Counted from the first letter of the stretch, positions 16,001-25,119 are shown. The stretch: 64,000 bases of DNA from Gemmatimonas phototrophica (GCA_945869195.1 CAMBNV010000008.1:65367-129366), one strand, 5' to 3'. Notes: generated by a model from the letters alone, not told the origin. A program made the numbers and translations.

Positions 16001-18493
16001 TCAGCCGCACTCGCTGAACCCGCACACATGACACTTCACGCACCCTTCAGCGAACTCCAGTTGCGAGCCGCAGTCGGGGCAGGTCCCGATGAACGCATCC
16101 CCACCGCTCATGGCGTCAAACTGCATCTGCGCGCCACCCTGCGTCACCACTGGCAACGACACCTGCACCGGCGACGCCGGGAGCGCCGTGGGGATCGCCA
16201 GCAGCTCCTGCTGCACACCCTGCTTCGTCCGCATCCAATCTTCGAGTGCAAGCCCGATCGCATCAGGCACCGAGAGCACCTTGTTCGGGCCCAGACCCAC
16301 CGCGCGATCCGAGGAGATTCCGCGCAGCTGGCGGTGCACCTGGGGGAGCGAGATGCCCGACCGCAGTGCAAGCGAGATCATTCGCCCCATCGCCTCCGCA
16401 TCGGCCATCGCGGAGCCGCCCGCCTTGCCGAGATTGATGAACACCTCGAACGGCTGCCCCTTATCGTCTTCCGTGATGTGCACGAACATGACGCCGAGCG
16501 GCGTCTCCTTTCGGATCGCCATCGAGCGAAGGATGTCCGGGCGCGAGCGCTTCTGGCGACGCTGCAGATTTTCCGCCTCGGCGTCGAATAGGAGCTTCTT
16601 CAGGCGGTCATTCTCGCTCGTGACCTCGGCCAGGAGGCCGTGGAGCTCGCCGTTCTCACGCTTGAGTGCGGGATCTTCCTTCGCTCCGTCACGCTTGGCG
16701 GCGGCGTCGGCGGTGGCGCCGGTCGAGAGCACCTGTCCGTCGCGCGATCCGTCACGATAGACCGTGACGCCCTTGCACTTCATCTCGTAGGCGAGCTGGT
16801 AGATGGCGTGGACGTCGGCCTTCGTCGCTGCATGCGAGAAGTTGGTCGTCTTGCTGATCGCCGAGTCGCAGTGCTCCTGGAAGGCCGCCTGCATACGGAT
16901 GTGCCATTCAGGCGAGATGTTGTTCGCGGTGGCGAACACCTGCTGCCACTTCACCGGCACCTCGGGGTGCACCACCGAGCCGGTCTTGGCGATCCGCTCC
17001 ACGAGCGCATCGGAGTACCAGCCTTCGGTCTTGGCGATCGCGACAAAGTCCTCATTCACATCCGGCATCATGACGCCGGCCTGATTGCGCATGAATGCAA
17101 CCGCGAAGAGCGGCTCGAGGCCCGAGGAGCAGCCGGCGATGATCGAGATCGTGCCGGTCGGCGCGACCGTGGTGACGTTGCAGTTGCGGAGCTTCTGTTC
17201 GGGGCGGATACGCTGGCCGGATTCGTCACGCGCGCAGGTCGCGTCCGGCCCAAAAATCGACTGCGCCCACTCCGGAAACGGCCCGCGCTGGTCGGCGAGG
17301 CGTACCGACTCCTTCTTGCCCTCAACGTCGAGGTGCTTCATGACCTTCTTGCCGAACGCCACGCCCTCGGCGCTGTCGTACTTGATGCCAAGACGGATGA
17401 GCGCGTCGGCGAAACCCATGACGCCGAGGCCGATCCGGCGAATCCGCTTCGCCAGCGCGTCAATCTCGGGGAGCGGGTACTTGTTCGCGTCGATGATGTT
17501 GTCGAGCATCCGCGTCGACAGATGGATGTCGGTCGCAAAGGCCGCCCAATCCATCTTGCCGTCGACGACGTAGAAGCCGACGTTGATCGACCCGAGGTTG
17601 CAGACATCGTAGGCGAGCAGCGGCTGCTCGCCGCACGGGTTGGTCGCCTCGTAGGGGCCGAGGTGCGGGACCGGGTTGTACTTATTCGCCTCGTCGATGA
17701 AGAAGACGCCGGGCTCACCAGTGCGCCACGCGCCGTCGATCATCTTGTCCCAGACTTCCTTCGCGTCCATCTGCCCGACGACCTTCTTGGAGATCGGATC
17801 GATCAGATCGTAGGAAGCGCCCGCCTTGAGCGCCTCCATGTACTTGGCGGTGATCGCGACCGAGATGTTGAAGTTCGTGATCTTGGTGAGGTCTTCCTTG
17901 CACCGGATGAACTCCATCACGTCGGGATGGTCAACGCGCAGGATGCCCATGTTGGCGCCGCGCCGCGTGCCGCCCTGCTTCACCGCGTTGGTTGACGCGT
18001 CATAGAGCTCCATAAACGAGATCGGGCCGCTCGCCACGCCGGTCGTCGAACGCACCATCGAGCCGCGCCCGCGCAGACGCGAAAACGAGAAGCCCGTGCC
18101 GCCACCACTCTGGTGAATGAGCGCCATCGACCGGAGCGTATCGTAGATGCCGCTGTGGCCGTTGCTGAGGGCGTCGTCAACCGGCAGCACGAAACAGGCC
18201 GAGAGCTGGCCGAGTGGCCGCCCGGCGTTCATGAGGGTCGGCGAGTTCGGCTCGAACCGGCGCTGCGTCATCAGCTCATAGAACTGGTGCGCGATCGCCT
18301 CGACCTGCTTCTCGGTCGCCCCATAGCGCCGCTCCGGCTCCGCGACCGTGGCCGCGACGCGCCAGAACATCTGCTCCGGTGTCTCCACTGACTTGCCCGT
18401 CTTGTCCTTCACGAGATACCGCTTGCCGAGAACCGTACGAGCGTTCGCGGACAGCGTCACAGGCGTCGAGGGGGGATTCACCGGAAGGGGCAT
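16001..18493 (-). CDS. nrdJ: Adenosylcobalamin-dependent (class II) ribonucleotide reductase
   Basis: 830 aa. Reduces ribonucleotides to deoxyribonucleotides with an AdoCbl-generated thiyl radical, independent of oxygen. Family hallmarks: FEPNSPTLMNAG and LSACFVLPVDDALS near residue 100 (substrate-site Cys), IHQSGGGTGFSFSRLRG, GGTRRGANMGIL, the ATNPCGEQPLLAYDVCNLGS segment with the active-site cysteines, and NVTTVAPTGTISIIAGCSSG. The C-terminus is a Cys-rich ribbon, CPDCGSQLEFAEGC followed by CHVCGFSECG, as expected for thiol regeneration. GGAG sits eight bases before the ATG. I looked for a cobalamin riboswitch upstream and saw none. A strong terminator follows, suggesting a single-gene transcript. 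Confidence 0.96.
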   Translation of the reverse strand: MPLPVNPPSTPVTLSANARTVLGKRYLVKDKTGKSVETPEQMFWRVAATVAEPERRYGATEKQVEAIAHQFYELMTQRRFEPNSPTLMNAGRPLGQLSACFVLPVDDALSNGHSGIYDTLRSMALIHQSGGGTGFSFSRLRGRGSMVRSTTGVASGPISFMELYDASTNAVKQGGTRRGANMGILRVDHPDVMEFIRCKEDLTKITNFNISVAITAKYMEALKAGASYDLIDPISKKVVGQMDAKEVWDKMIDGAWRTGEPGVFFIDEANKYNPVPHLGPYEATNPCGEQPLLAYDVCNLGSINVGFYVVDGKMDWAAFATDIHLSTRMLDNIIDANKYPLPEIDALAKRIRRIGLGVMGFADALIRLGIKYDSAEGVAFGKKVMKHLDVEGKKESVRLADQRGPFPEWAQSIFGPDATCARDESGQRIRPEQKLRNCNVTTVAPTGTISIIAGCSSGLEPLFAVAFMRNQAGVMMPDVNEDFVAIAKTEGWYSDALVERIAKTGSVVHPEVPVKWQQVFATANNISPEWHIRMQAAFQEHCDSAISKTTNFSHAATKADVHAIYQLAYEMKCKGVTVYRDGSRDGQVLSTGATADAAAKRDGAKEDPALKRENGELHGLLAEVTSENDRLKKLLFDAEAENLQRRQKRSRPDILRSMAIRKETPLGVMFVHITEDDKGQPFEVFINLGKAGGSAMADAEAMGRMISLALRSGISLPQVHRQLRGISSDRAVGLGPNKVLSVPDAIGLALEDWMRTKQGVQQELLAIPTALPASPVQVSLPVVTQGGAQMQFDAMSGGDAFIGTCPDCGSQLEFAEGCVKCHVCGFSECG

Positions 18494-18853
18494 CGCAACA
18501 TCTCCAACGAAGGGTATAGAGCCAAACCCGAACTCTTCCTAGCGGGTTTCAAAGGGAACCCGGTCGGCTCGGGGGTCGAGGCCGTGGAAGCTACGGCTAT
18601 CGTGAATCCGCGCAAGCACTTTGTAACGCCATACAAAACAACGAGTTATAGCTTGCCCATCACGAATCGTTAATGGCCGCCAAGTTTTCAACTCGACTAA
18701 AACGGCCCTGAATCCCATCTTTTTGCCGACACCATCGCGACACAGCTTCAGTAAAGCGACAGCGTTGCAAATGATTACAGGCAAATGACTTACGACGCCG
18801 CACCACGATCTGTTTGCGAGGGCGTTCGGGTGCGGTGGAGGAACGTATCGCTA
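18494..18853. other. Low-GC intergenic region upstream of nrdJ
   Basis: No recognisable gene. By hand count, bases 18601-18780 hold 86 G+C of 180, against 39 of 60 at 18421-18480 and 45 of 60 at 19081-19140. An 81-codon minus-strand frame (18539-18784) has no family resemblance and I do not call it. The nrdJ promoter should lie at its left end. The low-GC stretch continues to about 18950, into the tail of the broken YrdA-like gene. It may be a remnant of inserted foreign DNA. Confidence 0.55.
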
Positions 18854-19152
18854 TTAGTATCTGCTCGCCAGTCCTTGCCTCGAAACGCGAGTAGGCGTAT
18901 ACGTGACGGAGTTTCGTAGCAATAGGTAACTAATCGACGTGTGCTGACCATACTGCTCTTTGAGTGATACGTAGGTGAGGTGCCCCCGCGCAACGCGAAG
19001 GCGCTGTTCGTCCGACAGTGGCCGCAGCACTTTGGCCAGACGCTCACGTCGGCCTCGAGCGTCACGTTCCCGATCACCACCGCCGACGCATGCACCCAGG
19101 CGGTGGGCGCGATGACCGGCTCTCCAAAGGGCGCACCGCGCTCTATCGCCAT
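18854..19152 (-). pseudogene. Broken gamma-carbonic-anhydrase (YrdA-like) gene
   Basis: From ATG 19152 the frame encodes VIAPTAWVHASAVVIGNV and LEADVSVWP, the opening rungs of the left-handed beta-helix of gamma-carbonic-anhydrase-like proteins. At about 19036 the sequence jumps, in a different frame, to AKVLRPLSDEQRLRV and HLTYVSLKEQYG. That is the C-terminal helix of the same family (E. coli YrdA has RPLSDEE at that place). Roughly one hundred central residues, including the expected metal-binding His residues, are missing, and the two pieces are out of frame. The join falls in TGGCC/GGCC, which could be deletion microhomology. The second frame then runs into low-GC sequence and stops at 18854. 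Certainly not a working enzyme. Its 5' end is 3 bases downstream of the large outer-membrane protein gene. Confidence 0.75.
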
Positions 19153-19155
19153 ACG

Positions 19156-22152
19156 TTAGAACGAGCTCCCCAGTGAAAAGTAGATCGTGTTCGCGCGACC
19201 GACGAGGGCGGCGCCCTGCGTGGGATGTGCGAAGCCTAACCTGAACCGATACACGCGGTCGTACTCGAGCGACGCATCCACTCCGAGCTCGCCACCCACC
19301 GAGCCGAGCCACTGCCGCTCGAGCAACGGAGCGCGACAGACGAACGAGTCGGGACGCGGCAGTTCGCACCAGGCGGTGCCTGCATCGGCGAACGCGATCA
19401 CCGAGGCCTTCTGGAAGAAGAGCGGCAGTAGCCCGATGCCGCGGCCGATGAGTGTCAGCGGGGCGCGGTACTCGACGCTCCCCGCCAGTGCGCGCACCCC
19501 GATCATCGCGCCTCCATCGAAGCCACGGACACCGAACGTTCGTGCCGGCCCTCCGATGACGACGCCCGGCACCAACTCGAGCGAACTGCCGCTCACGCCG
19601 CCCACGCTGAATCCCGACGCCGTCCGATGTCCCGTGCTACCGTACACTCCACGCACCGCGAGTACGTGCCGAGAAAAGCCGGGCAGAGAAAGTGATTTTG
19701 CCATGCTCGTTGCGACGATCGTCTCCGACAGGTTCTCGCGCGCCACACCAACGCCAAACCGCCGCCGGTGCGTGAGCGCAACCGACGCACCGTCCTCAAC
19801 CGAGACCGCATTTCTCGACCGCTGCATGGTGCTCGCCCCGAGGGACACCTGCACGCCCTGCGTGTGCGTCACGTCGCCGAGGGTCGAGTCCCGGAGTTGG
19901 CTGAGGAGGCTGCCGGGATACGAGCGATAGTCGATCGCCTCGATCTCACCGCCGAGCACGAGGTAGCTCGAGACCCGAACCCGCGGTCGATCGAACACCA
20001 GATTGAGCGCGCCGCGACGCGAGCGCTGGCCGAGGTAGCCCGCGCGGAGACCAGCGCTCGTGCGGATCACTCCATGAGACCAGTCGGTGGAGTATTCCGC
20101 GCGGGCGACTGGCACGCCGAGCCCCGCCCATGCATAGGAGAGGCGCGTCGTGATCTCCTCACGGGAGGGTTCGTACGACGCCTCCGCCGACCAGGCGTGC
20201 CGCCGCACCACGTCGCGCCCGCCCGTCGTGAAACCGATCGACGCCTTCCCTAGGTCGGTGGTGCGTAACACCGGCAACCACCAGGTCGGACCGAGCGTCG
20301 CCCAGGCCGAGTATCGCGACGAGCGCGCGGTGGTGTCGGCCCAGGCCTCCGCCGAGGCGCCTGCCGGCGGACGGAGCGGATCCGTCGTGCGGTCGGTGGC
20401 CGGTAGCGCGAGCGGCACCGCGCCGGGCGCGTCGCGAACAACCACGTGATAGCCGTCGGCACGGAGCTCCACGGCGGCGAGGCGCCGGCCGTCGGGTGAG
20501 ACATCGGGCGTATTGAGGGCCGTCTGCGTCGACCAGATCCGGCCATAGGCTCCCGTACGCACGTCGCCGCGGTACACCAGAGATCGTCCCTCGTGATCGC
20601 TCACAAAGAGCACCGTCGAGTCACCTGGCTCCCAGACCGGCGACGACACGATCGTCAGTGGCGACCCGAGTCCGGCGATGCGCGGTGAGGTACGCGGTGC
20701 GAAGCGCTGCAACTCCCGCCCGATCAGGTCCAGCGTGACGATCGACGAACGGCCACCGCGCTCCCACTGCACGGCGACGACGCGGGCACCGTCGTGCGAG
20801 AAGCGCGGCTCCGCCCACGTACGATCGAGCGAGCCGAGCGCGAGCTCCTCGATCTCGCCCGCGCCCTGCGGCTCGAGTAGCACGAGGCTCGTGGTCCCGG
20901 GATCGGTGCGTACGGCCACCACGCGCCCGCTCGGCGCGTGCGCGTCTGGCGACGAGAGACGCTCACCGCGCGTGATCCGGCGACGCGAGAGCCCGCTCCC
21001 CTGGAAAAGATCGGAGTGAACGGAGTAGGGGTCGAAGTAGTCAAGTTCTCCCTGGATCGAACCACCGGCGGGCACCGGCGTGTTCACGTCGAGCGAGTTG
21101 CGGCGGCCGAGTCGCACCCGCGCGCCGCTCATGGAGAGCGAATAGAGGCCGAGGGTGTTGCGTGCATCACTCGCCATGTACACGAGCGACTGGTCACTGA
21201 TAAAGCGCGGAAATCTCGCCGTGTATCCGTGGTGCGTGAGCGTCGTGAGCGATCCGTCTTCGTCAACGTTAGGCGGGCTCGCCACACCGCGCGTCACCGA
21301 GTCACGCCACGCGGTCCAGCGCGCCGTAAAGCTCTCGCCGAAGGCCTCGCGCGCGTTGGCGTTGAGTCGCCACGGTATCAACCGCCCACTCGACACCTCA
21401 ACGAATCGCCGCATCCGCGCGGAGTCGGTGTGGGTCACGGCATAACTTCCATAGAGGTAGGCGCGCGTACCGCCAGGAAATCGCGGCGATTCGAGCGAAA
21501 GCGCGTCTAGGCTCGGCAGCTCGCCGGCGAGCGCCGCGGCCCGCACGTACGCGGGGAACTCGCTCCCCGCGAGACGTCCGCCCCCGGTGATCGCGGTCTC
21601 GTAATGCACGGCGAGTCCCTCGAGGATCCACGACGGTGAGTAACTATTGGGGAAGAATGGCGCGGCACGGCCGAAGACCCGCTGCGCCAGCGCCCAGACG
21701 CCGCGTACCCGATCTAGATGGAAGATGTGCGTCAGCTCATGCGTGAGGAGCAGCGCGTTCCAGTCGGCGTGATTCCGGAGCGCGAGCTCCTCGACGGGTG
21801 GACGGGCGTATATCACGATCCGATTCGTCGGATACGGCGTCGCGTAGCCGTTCGCGTAGTCGACGTTGTCGGCGAGCACGACGTCGACCATGCCGCGCGG
21901 TCGGACGAGTTCCTCACTCAACCGCGCGTACGCGGCCTCGGCATTGACCGCGGTGCGGCGAGCGAGCGGCTCGAGCTCGGCGGTATAGTGGACGCGAAAG
22001 TGCTCGGTCGTCAGCGTGCGCCACGCGATGTGCGGGCGCACCTGGGCTCCCGCGGAGAGGGGGATCAGCGCGCTGAGGAGCAGGGCCACGATCGGTGCGG
22101 CGGGCCAACGAGCGAGTAGATGATGGACGCGAAGGGCGCAACGAGGGGTCAT
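19156..22152 (-). CDS. Outer-membrane protein: gluzincin-like peptidase domain, beta-propeller and BamA-like barrel
   Basis: 998 aa from ATG 22152. A signal peptide (hydrophobic stretch ending SAGAQ) is followed by a peptidase-MA-like domain with HELTHIFHL (His138, Glu139, His142) and a downstream third ligand in WILEGLAVHYE (Glu178), the gluzincin arrangement. Residues of about 350-620 carry TolB/WD40-like propeller blades (FSHDGARVVAVQW, VSPDGRRLAAVELRADG). The C-terminal 350 residues look like a surface-antigen/BamA barrel, with GGPARTFGVRGFDGG, ALAGSVEYRAPL, FADAGTAW and final IYFSLGSSF ending in Phe. All zinc ligands are present, so proteolysis is plausible but unproven. The gene is divergent from the FHA/kinase cassette. 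Confidence 0.85.
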   Translation of the reverse strand: MTPRCALRVHHLLARWPAAPIVALLLSALIPLSAGAQVRPHIAWRTLTTEHFRVHYTAELEPLARRTAVNAEAAYARLSEELVRPRGMVDVVLADNVDYANGYATPYPTNRIVIYARPPVEELALRNHADWNALLLTHELTHIFHLDRVRGVWALAQRVFGRAAPFFPNSYSPSWILEGLAVHYETAITGGGRLAGSEFPAYVRAAALAGELPSLDALSLESPRFPGGTRAYLYGSYAVTHTDSARMRRFVEVSSGRLIPWRLNANAREAFGESFTARWTAWRDSVTRGVASPPNVDEDGSLTTLTHHGYTARFPRFISDQSLVYMASDARNTLGLYSLSMSGARVRLGRRNSLDVNTPVPAGGSIQGELDYFDPYSVHSDLFQGSGLSRRRITRGERLSSPDAHAPSGRVVAVRTDPGTTSLVLLEPQGAGEIEELALGSLDRTWAEPRFSHDGARVVAVQWERGGRSSIVTLDLIGRELQRFAPRTSPRIAGLGSPLTIVSSPVWEPGDSTVLFVSDHEGRSLVYRGDVRTGAYGRIWSTQTALNTPDVSPDGRRLAAVELRADGYHVVVRDAPGAVPLALPATDRTTDPLRPPAGASAEAWADTTARSSRYSAWATLGPTWWLPVLRTTDLGKASIGFTTGGRDVVRRHAWSAEASYEPSREEITTRLSYAWAGLGVPVARAEYSTDWSHGVIRTSAGLRAGYLGQRSRRGALNLVFDRPRVRVSSYLVLGGEIEAIDYRSYPGSLLSQLRDSTLGDVTHTQGVQVSLGASTMQRSRNAVSVEDGASVALTHRRRFGVGVARENLSETIVATSMAKSLSLPGFSRHVLAVRGVYGSTGHRTASGFSVGGVSGSSLELVPGVVIGGPARTFGVRGFDGGAMIGVRALAGSVEYRAPLTLIGRGIGLLPLFFQKASVIAFADAGTAWCELPRPDSFVCRAPLLERQWLGSVGGELGVDASLEYDRVYRFRLGFAHPTQGAALVGRANTIYFSLGSSF

Positions 22153-22226
22153 CGACCATAGTCTACGACCTTGCCTCGCCAACCGCATCCTCACCGCGGC
22201 TTCTCCCGCCCGCCGATCACTGTCTC

Positions 22227-22232
22227 TATATT
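22227..22232 (+). promoter_or_regulatory. Candidate -10 element (TATATT) of the FHA/kinase cassette
   Basis: TATATT lies six bases before an ATG (22239) that opens an eight-codon frame, MPQPAHS and a stop at 22262, only two bases before the FHA gene ATG. A leaderless mini-frame feeding ribosomes into the FHA gene is possible. No good -35 box is visible. Position-based guess only. Confidence 0.3.
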
Positions 22233-22264
22233 CGCTCCATGCCCCAGCCCGCACACTCTTGACC

Positions 22265-23302
22265 ATGAGTTGCTCCGCCTGCGGTCGTGAGAACGACCCC
22301 ACTTCGAAATTCTGTATCGACTGCGGCAAGCCCCTCACGCGTAGCGGCGCGGTAGACGCGGCGCTTGCCGAAACCCTGGGCGGGATTCAGCACCGCAACC
22401 CCCAGGTGCGGTTCGGCGTACCCGCTACGAACGTCTCGGCGAGCCCGAAGGTCGGCCCGCCGCTGGCGCATCCGCCGCTGATTCCGGTCCCTCCCGCGCC
22501 GGTGATTCCACCGCTCTCCTCGATGCAACTGGGGACGGCTCCCTGCCCGACCTGCAGGCACCCGATTGACCTCGCGATGCCGTTTTGCCCGAGTTGCGGC
22601 GGGCGGGTGGCGACTCCCGCCGTTGGGAGTGCACCCGTCTCGGTCGGTCGCACCGGCTCGGGGCCAACGCTCTCGGTTCTCGACGGCTTGGGCGGGGTGA
22701 CGCATACCGAGAGGCTGCCGTTCCCTGAGTCGACGCTCGGCCGGTCAGACGGCGAACTGCGCTTTCCCGACGACGCGTTCATCAGCCCGGTCCATGCGGA
22801 GTTCTCGCTGCGGGACAACCATCTCTATGTACGAGACCTCGGCTCGCGGAACGGCACCTGGGTCTACATCGATGAGCCGTACAAGCTGCAGGACGGCGAT
22901 ACCGTGTTGGTGGGCTCGCAGTTGCTGCGTTTCCGTCGCCTTGGCTACCCCGGCCCCCAGCCGGCCGAGGCGGATGCCACGCGGCGACTCGGGTCGTCCA
23001 CCCCGAGCGCCGACATCGCCATGATGCAACAGATCCGCGCCGATGGCAGCGCTCGTGATAACTGTCACCTCTCGCCCAGTCGCAACGTCGTGATCGGACG
23101 CGCCGAGGGCGACTGGCTGTTCCCCTACGACGGGACGATGAGTGGGCGGCACGCGGAGGTGCGCAACGAGGACCTCGAGTTCATCGTGATCGACTTGGGC
23201 AGCCGCAACGGCATCGCCATCGCGGTGCGCGGCGAACGGGAGGTCCGGCCAGGCCAGCGCGTCATGATCGGCAACCAGACCCTACGAATCGAGAGCTTGT
23301 GA
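22265..23302 (+). CDS. Zinc-ribbon protein with two FHA domains
   Basis: 345 aa. An N-terminal zinc ribbon (Cys3, Cys6, Cys17, Cys20) is followed by a Pro-rich linker and a second ribbon (CPTCRHPIDLAMPFCPSCG). Two forkhead-associated domains come next. The first has LGRSDGELRFPDD, SPVHAEF and LGSRNGTWV. The second has IGRAEGDWLFPYD, SGRHAEV and LGSRNGIAI. FHA domains bind phosphothreonine, so this is a likely substrate or adaptor of the kinase encoded next, whose GTG start overlaps this stop (GTGA). No transmembrane segment, so cytoplasmic. The ATG at 22265 is preferred over an in-frame TTG six bases upstream. Confidence 0.9.
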   Translation: MSCSACGRENDPTSKFCIDCGKPLTRSGAVDAALAETLGGIQHRNPQVRFGVPATNVSASPKVGPPLAHPPLIPVPPAPVIPPLSSMQLGTAPCPTCRHPIDLAMPFCPSCGGRVATPAVGSAPVSVGRTGSGPTLSVLDGLGGVTHTERLPFPESTLGRSDGELRFPDDAFISPVHAEFSLRDNHLYVRDLGSRNGTWVYIDEPYKLQDGDTVLVGSQLLRFRRLGYPGPQPAEADATRRLGSSTPSADIAMMQQIRADGSARDNCHLSPSRNVVIGRAEGDWLFPYDGTMSGRHAEVRNEDLEFIVIDLGSRNGIAIAVRGEREVRPGQRVMIGNQTLRIESL

Positions 23303-25011
23303 GCGACCAGAAGATCTGTCCGACCTGCAGCACCGAATATCCGCTCAGCGAACGCTTCTGCCCGCGCGACGGCATGGCACTCCGTTCGGCAATCCAGTCG
23401 ACGGACCTGTTGGGGGCGGTGATCGCAGACCGCTACCACATTCTGAAAAAGCTCGGCGAAGGCGGAATGGGAACGGTGTATCTCGCCGAGCATGTCAAGA
23501 TGGGACGCAAGAGCGCGCTCAAGGTGATGAACCCGGGGATGAACACCGACGCCGACGCCATCGCGCGCTTCAATCGCGAGGCGAGCAACGCGTCGCGGCT
23601 CTCGCATCCGAACATCTGCGGCATCTACGACTTTGGCGAGACGACCGACGGGATCATCTACCTCGCGATGGAGTTCATCGAAGGGTCGTCGCTCTCGGCG
23701 CTCATCGAGCAGAGTGGTCAACTCCCGGCGCACCGCGCCGCGAGCATCGTGCACCAGACGGCCGATGCCCTACAGGTCGCGCATGACGCGGGGATTGTGC
23801 ACCGCGACCTGAAACCCGACAACATCATGGTCGCAAAAAACCGTGACGGCTCCGATTTGGTGAAGGTGGTGGACTTCGGGATCGCCAAGGCAAGCTCGAG
23901 CGACGCGCAGAACGTGACGAAGACCGGTATGGTCGTGGGCACACCGGAGTACATGAGCCCTGAACAGCTCGTGGGCGACAAGCTTGACGGGCGCTCGGAC
24001 ATCTATTCGCTCGGCCTGGTCGCCTTCAACTGCCTGACGGGGATGCTGCCCTTCGCCGCGGACTCGGCGCAGGAGGCGATGATCATGCGCCTCACTGACA
24101 CGCCGCGTTCACTCGCCAATGTCATCCCTGCTGTCCCGTGGCCGCCGTCCCTGCAGGGGACGCTCGACAAGGCACTCGCCCTGGACATCAAGGACCGGTA
24201 CTCGAGTGCGGCGGTCTTTGGCCGTGAGTTTGCCGCGGCGATCGCCGACATGCCCACGACGCAGGCGGTCGAGGCAGGGACGATGTTGCTGAATGCAGCC
24301 GCGCAGGTCCCGGAGACGCGCGTCAATGCGCCACGACCGAGCGCGACGTCGGAGCCGATCGACCTCGCTGGAGCGGCGAAGCCGCCCCTGACCGCGAAGT
24401 CAGGTGGCAACGGACCAGTACTGGCGGGCATCGGCGGGGGGCTCGCACTGGTGGTCGGCGTGGGTCTCTACCTCTCGGGATTACTCGGAAGCGGCCCACC
24501 GGAGCCGTCTGCGGAAATCGCGACACCCGGTCTACTATCTCCGTCACTGCCAAGTCAGGGCGCGGCCGACTCCACGGCGCAGCAGACCCAAGGGAATACG
24601 AGTGCGCTCCAGGGGGGACCCATGCGCGCCCCCGAGACCGCGATCCGCCCCGGAACGCCAGTGACCAAGGCGATGACGAACCCGACGCCCACCGCTCCCG
24701 GTGGTGGACTGCCGACTCAGACCCCCGCCGGCCCGAGCATCACCAGCCGTCTCATTGAGTGGCTCGACCAGATACAAGCGAATCTCGAGAGCAAGGTCGT
24801 TGCACGGCGCGTCTTGGGCGAGCTCGAGGGAGTCCGACCAGGGCTCAGCGGCCGGAATCTTGCCGAATGGCATTTCGTGGAACTCAACGCCCTCATGGTC
24901 ATGGGTGATTCCGAAGCGTGTCGCTCTGCACGCGACGTCAAGAGACTGCATACCGACCCCTCTCGCCTCGCAGTCGCCAACGCGACCCTGAACGACGAAA
25001 GCTGTATGTGA
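23299..25011 (+). CDS. Membrane-anchored Ser/Thr protein kinase with zinc ribbon
   Basis: 570 aa from GTG 23299. An N-terminal ribbon (CPTC and FCPRDG; three Cys visible) precedes a complete Hanks-type kinase domain at about 46-315: glycine loop GEGGMGTV (53-60), Lys75, catalytic VHRDLKPDN (Asp170), DFG at 192-194, and the activation segment ending GTPEYMSPEQ. A single membrane span at about 373-396 is followed by a Pro/Thr/Gln-rich linker and an extracytoplasmic helical domain of about 90 residues with two Cys. The kinase therefore faces the cytoplasm. It sits between its likely FHA partner and its PP2C antagonist. The external domain is of unknown type and could be a sensor. Confidence 0.94.
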   Translation: MSDQKICPTCSTEYPLSERFCPRDGMALRSAIQSTDLLGAVIADRYHILKKLGEGGMGTVYLAEHVKMGRKSALKVMNPGMNTDADAIARFNREASNASRLSHPNICGIYDFGETTDGIIYLAMEFIEGSSLSALIEQSGQLPAHRAASIVHQTADALQVAHDAGIVHRDLKPDNIMVAKNRDGSDLVKVVDFGIAKASSSDAQNVTKTGMVVGTPEYMSPEQLVGDKLDGRSDIYSLGLVAFNCLTGMLPFAADSAQEAMIMRLTDTPRSLANVIPAVPWPPSLQGTLDKALALDIKDRYSSAAVFGREFAAAIADMPTTQAVEAGTMLLNAAAQVPETRVNAPRPSATSEPIDLAGAAKPPLTAKSGGNGPVLAGIGGGLALVVGVGLYLSGLLGSGPPEPSAEIATPGLLSPSLPSQGAADSTAQQTQGNTSALQGGPMRAPETAIRPGTPVTKAMTNPTPTAPGGGLPTQTPAGPSITSRLIEWLDQIQANLESKVVARRVLGELEGVRPGLSGRNLAEWHFVELNALMVMGDSEACRSARDVKRLHTDPSRLAVANATLNDESCM

Positions 25012-25073
25012 CCTGGCGCACCCTCCGCACGCTGCGCACCGGCGTGCTGCTCGCGCTCCGTCCGTCCGTCCAC

Positions 25074-25079
25074 TAAAAT
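25074..25079 (+). promoter_or_regulatory. Candidate -10 element (TAAAAT) before the PP2C gene
   Basis: TAAAAT in the 108-base gap between kinase and phosphatase genes. Four bases later an ATG (25084) opens a short frame, MSSFLPPE and stop, that ends nine bases before the PP2C GTG. It mirrors the mini-frame before the FHA gene. No -35 match, weak evidence. Confidence 0.25.
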
Positions 25080-25119
25080 CCCTATGTCCAGCTTCCTTCC
25101 TCCTGAATAGACCCGCCTC

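Noticed and set aside
16640-17995. 451-codon open frame on the plus strand
   Set aside because: Antisense to nrdJ, which has unmistakable class II reductase motifs. The antisense product shows no motif.
18494-18640. Cobalamin riboswitch upstream of nrdJ
   Set aside because: Looked for because nrdJ is B12-dependent, but no B12-box-like sequence or multi-helix arrangement is evident, and a Shine-Dalgarno with short leader is seen.
18539-18784. 81-aa minus-strand frame ending RVPFETR
   Set aside because: Codon use and composition follow the low-GC patch, no family resemblance, and no ribosome-binding site stands out. Left as intergenic.
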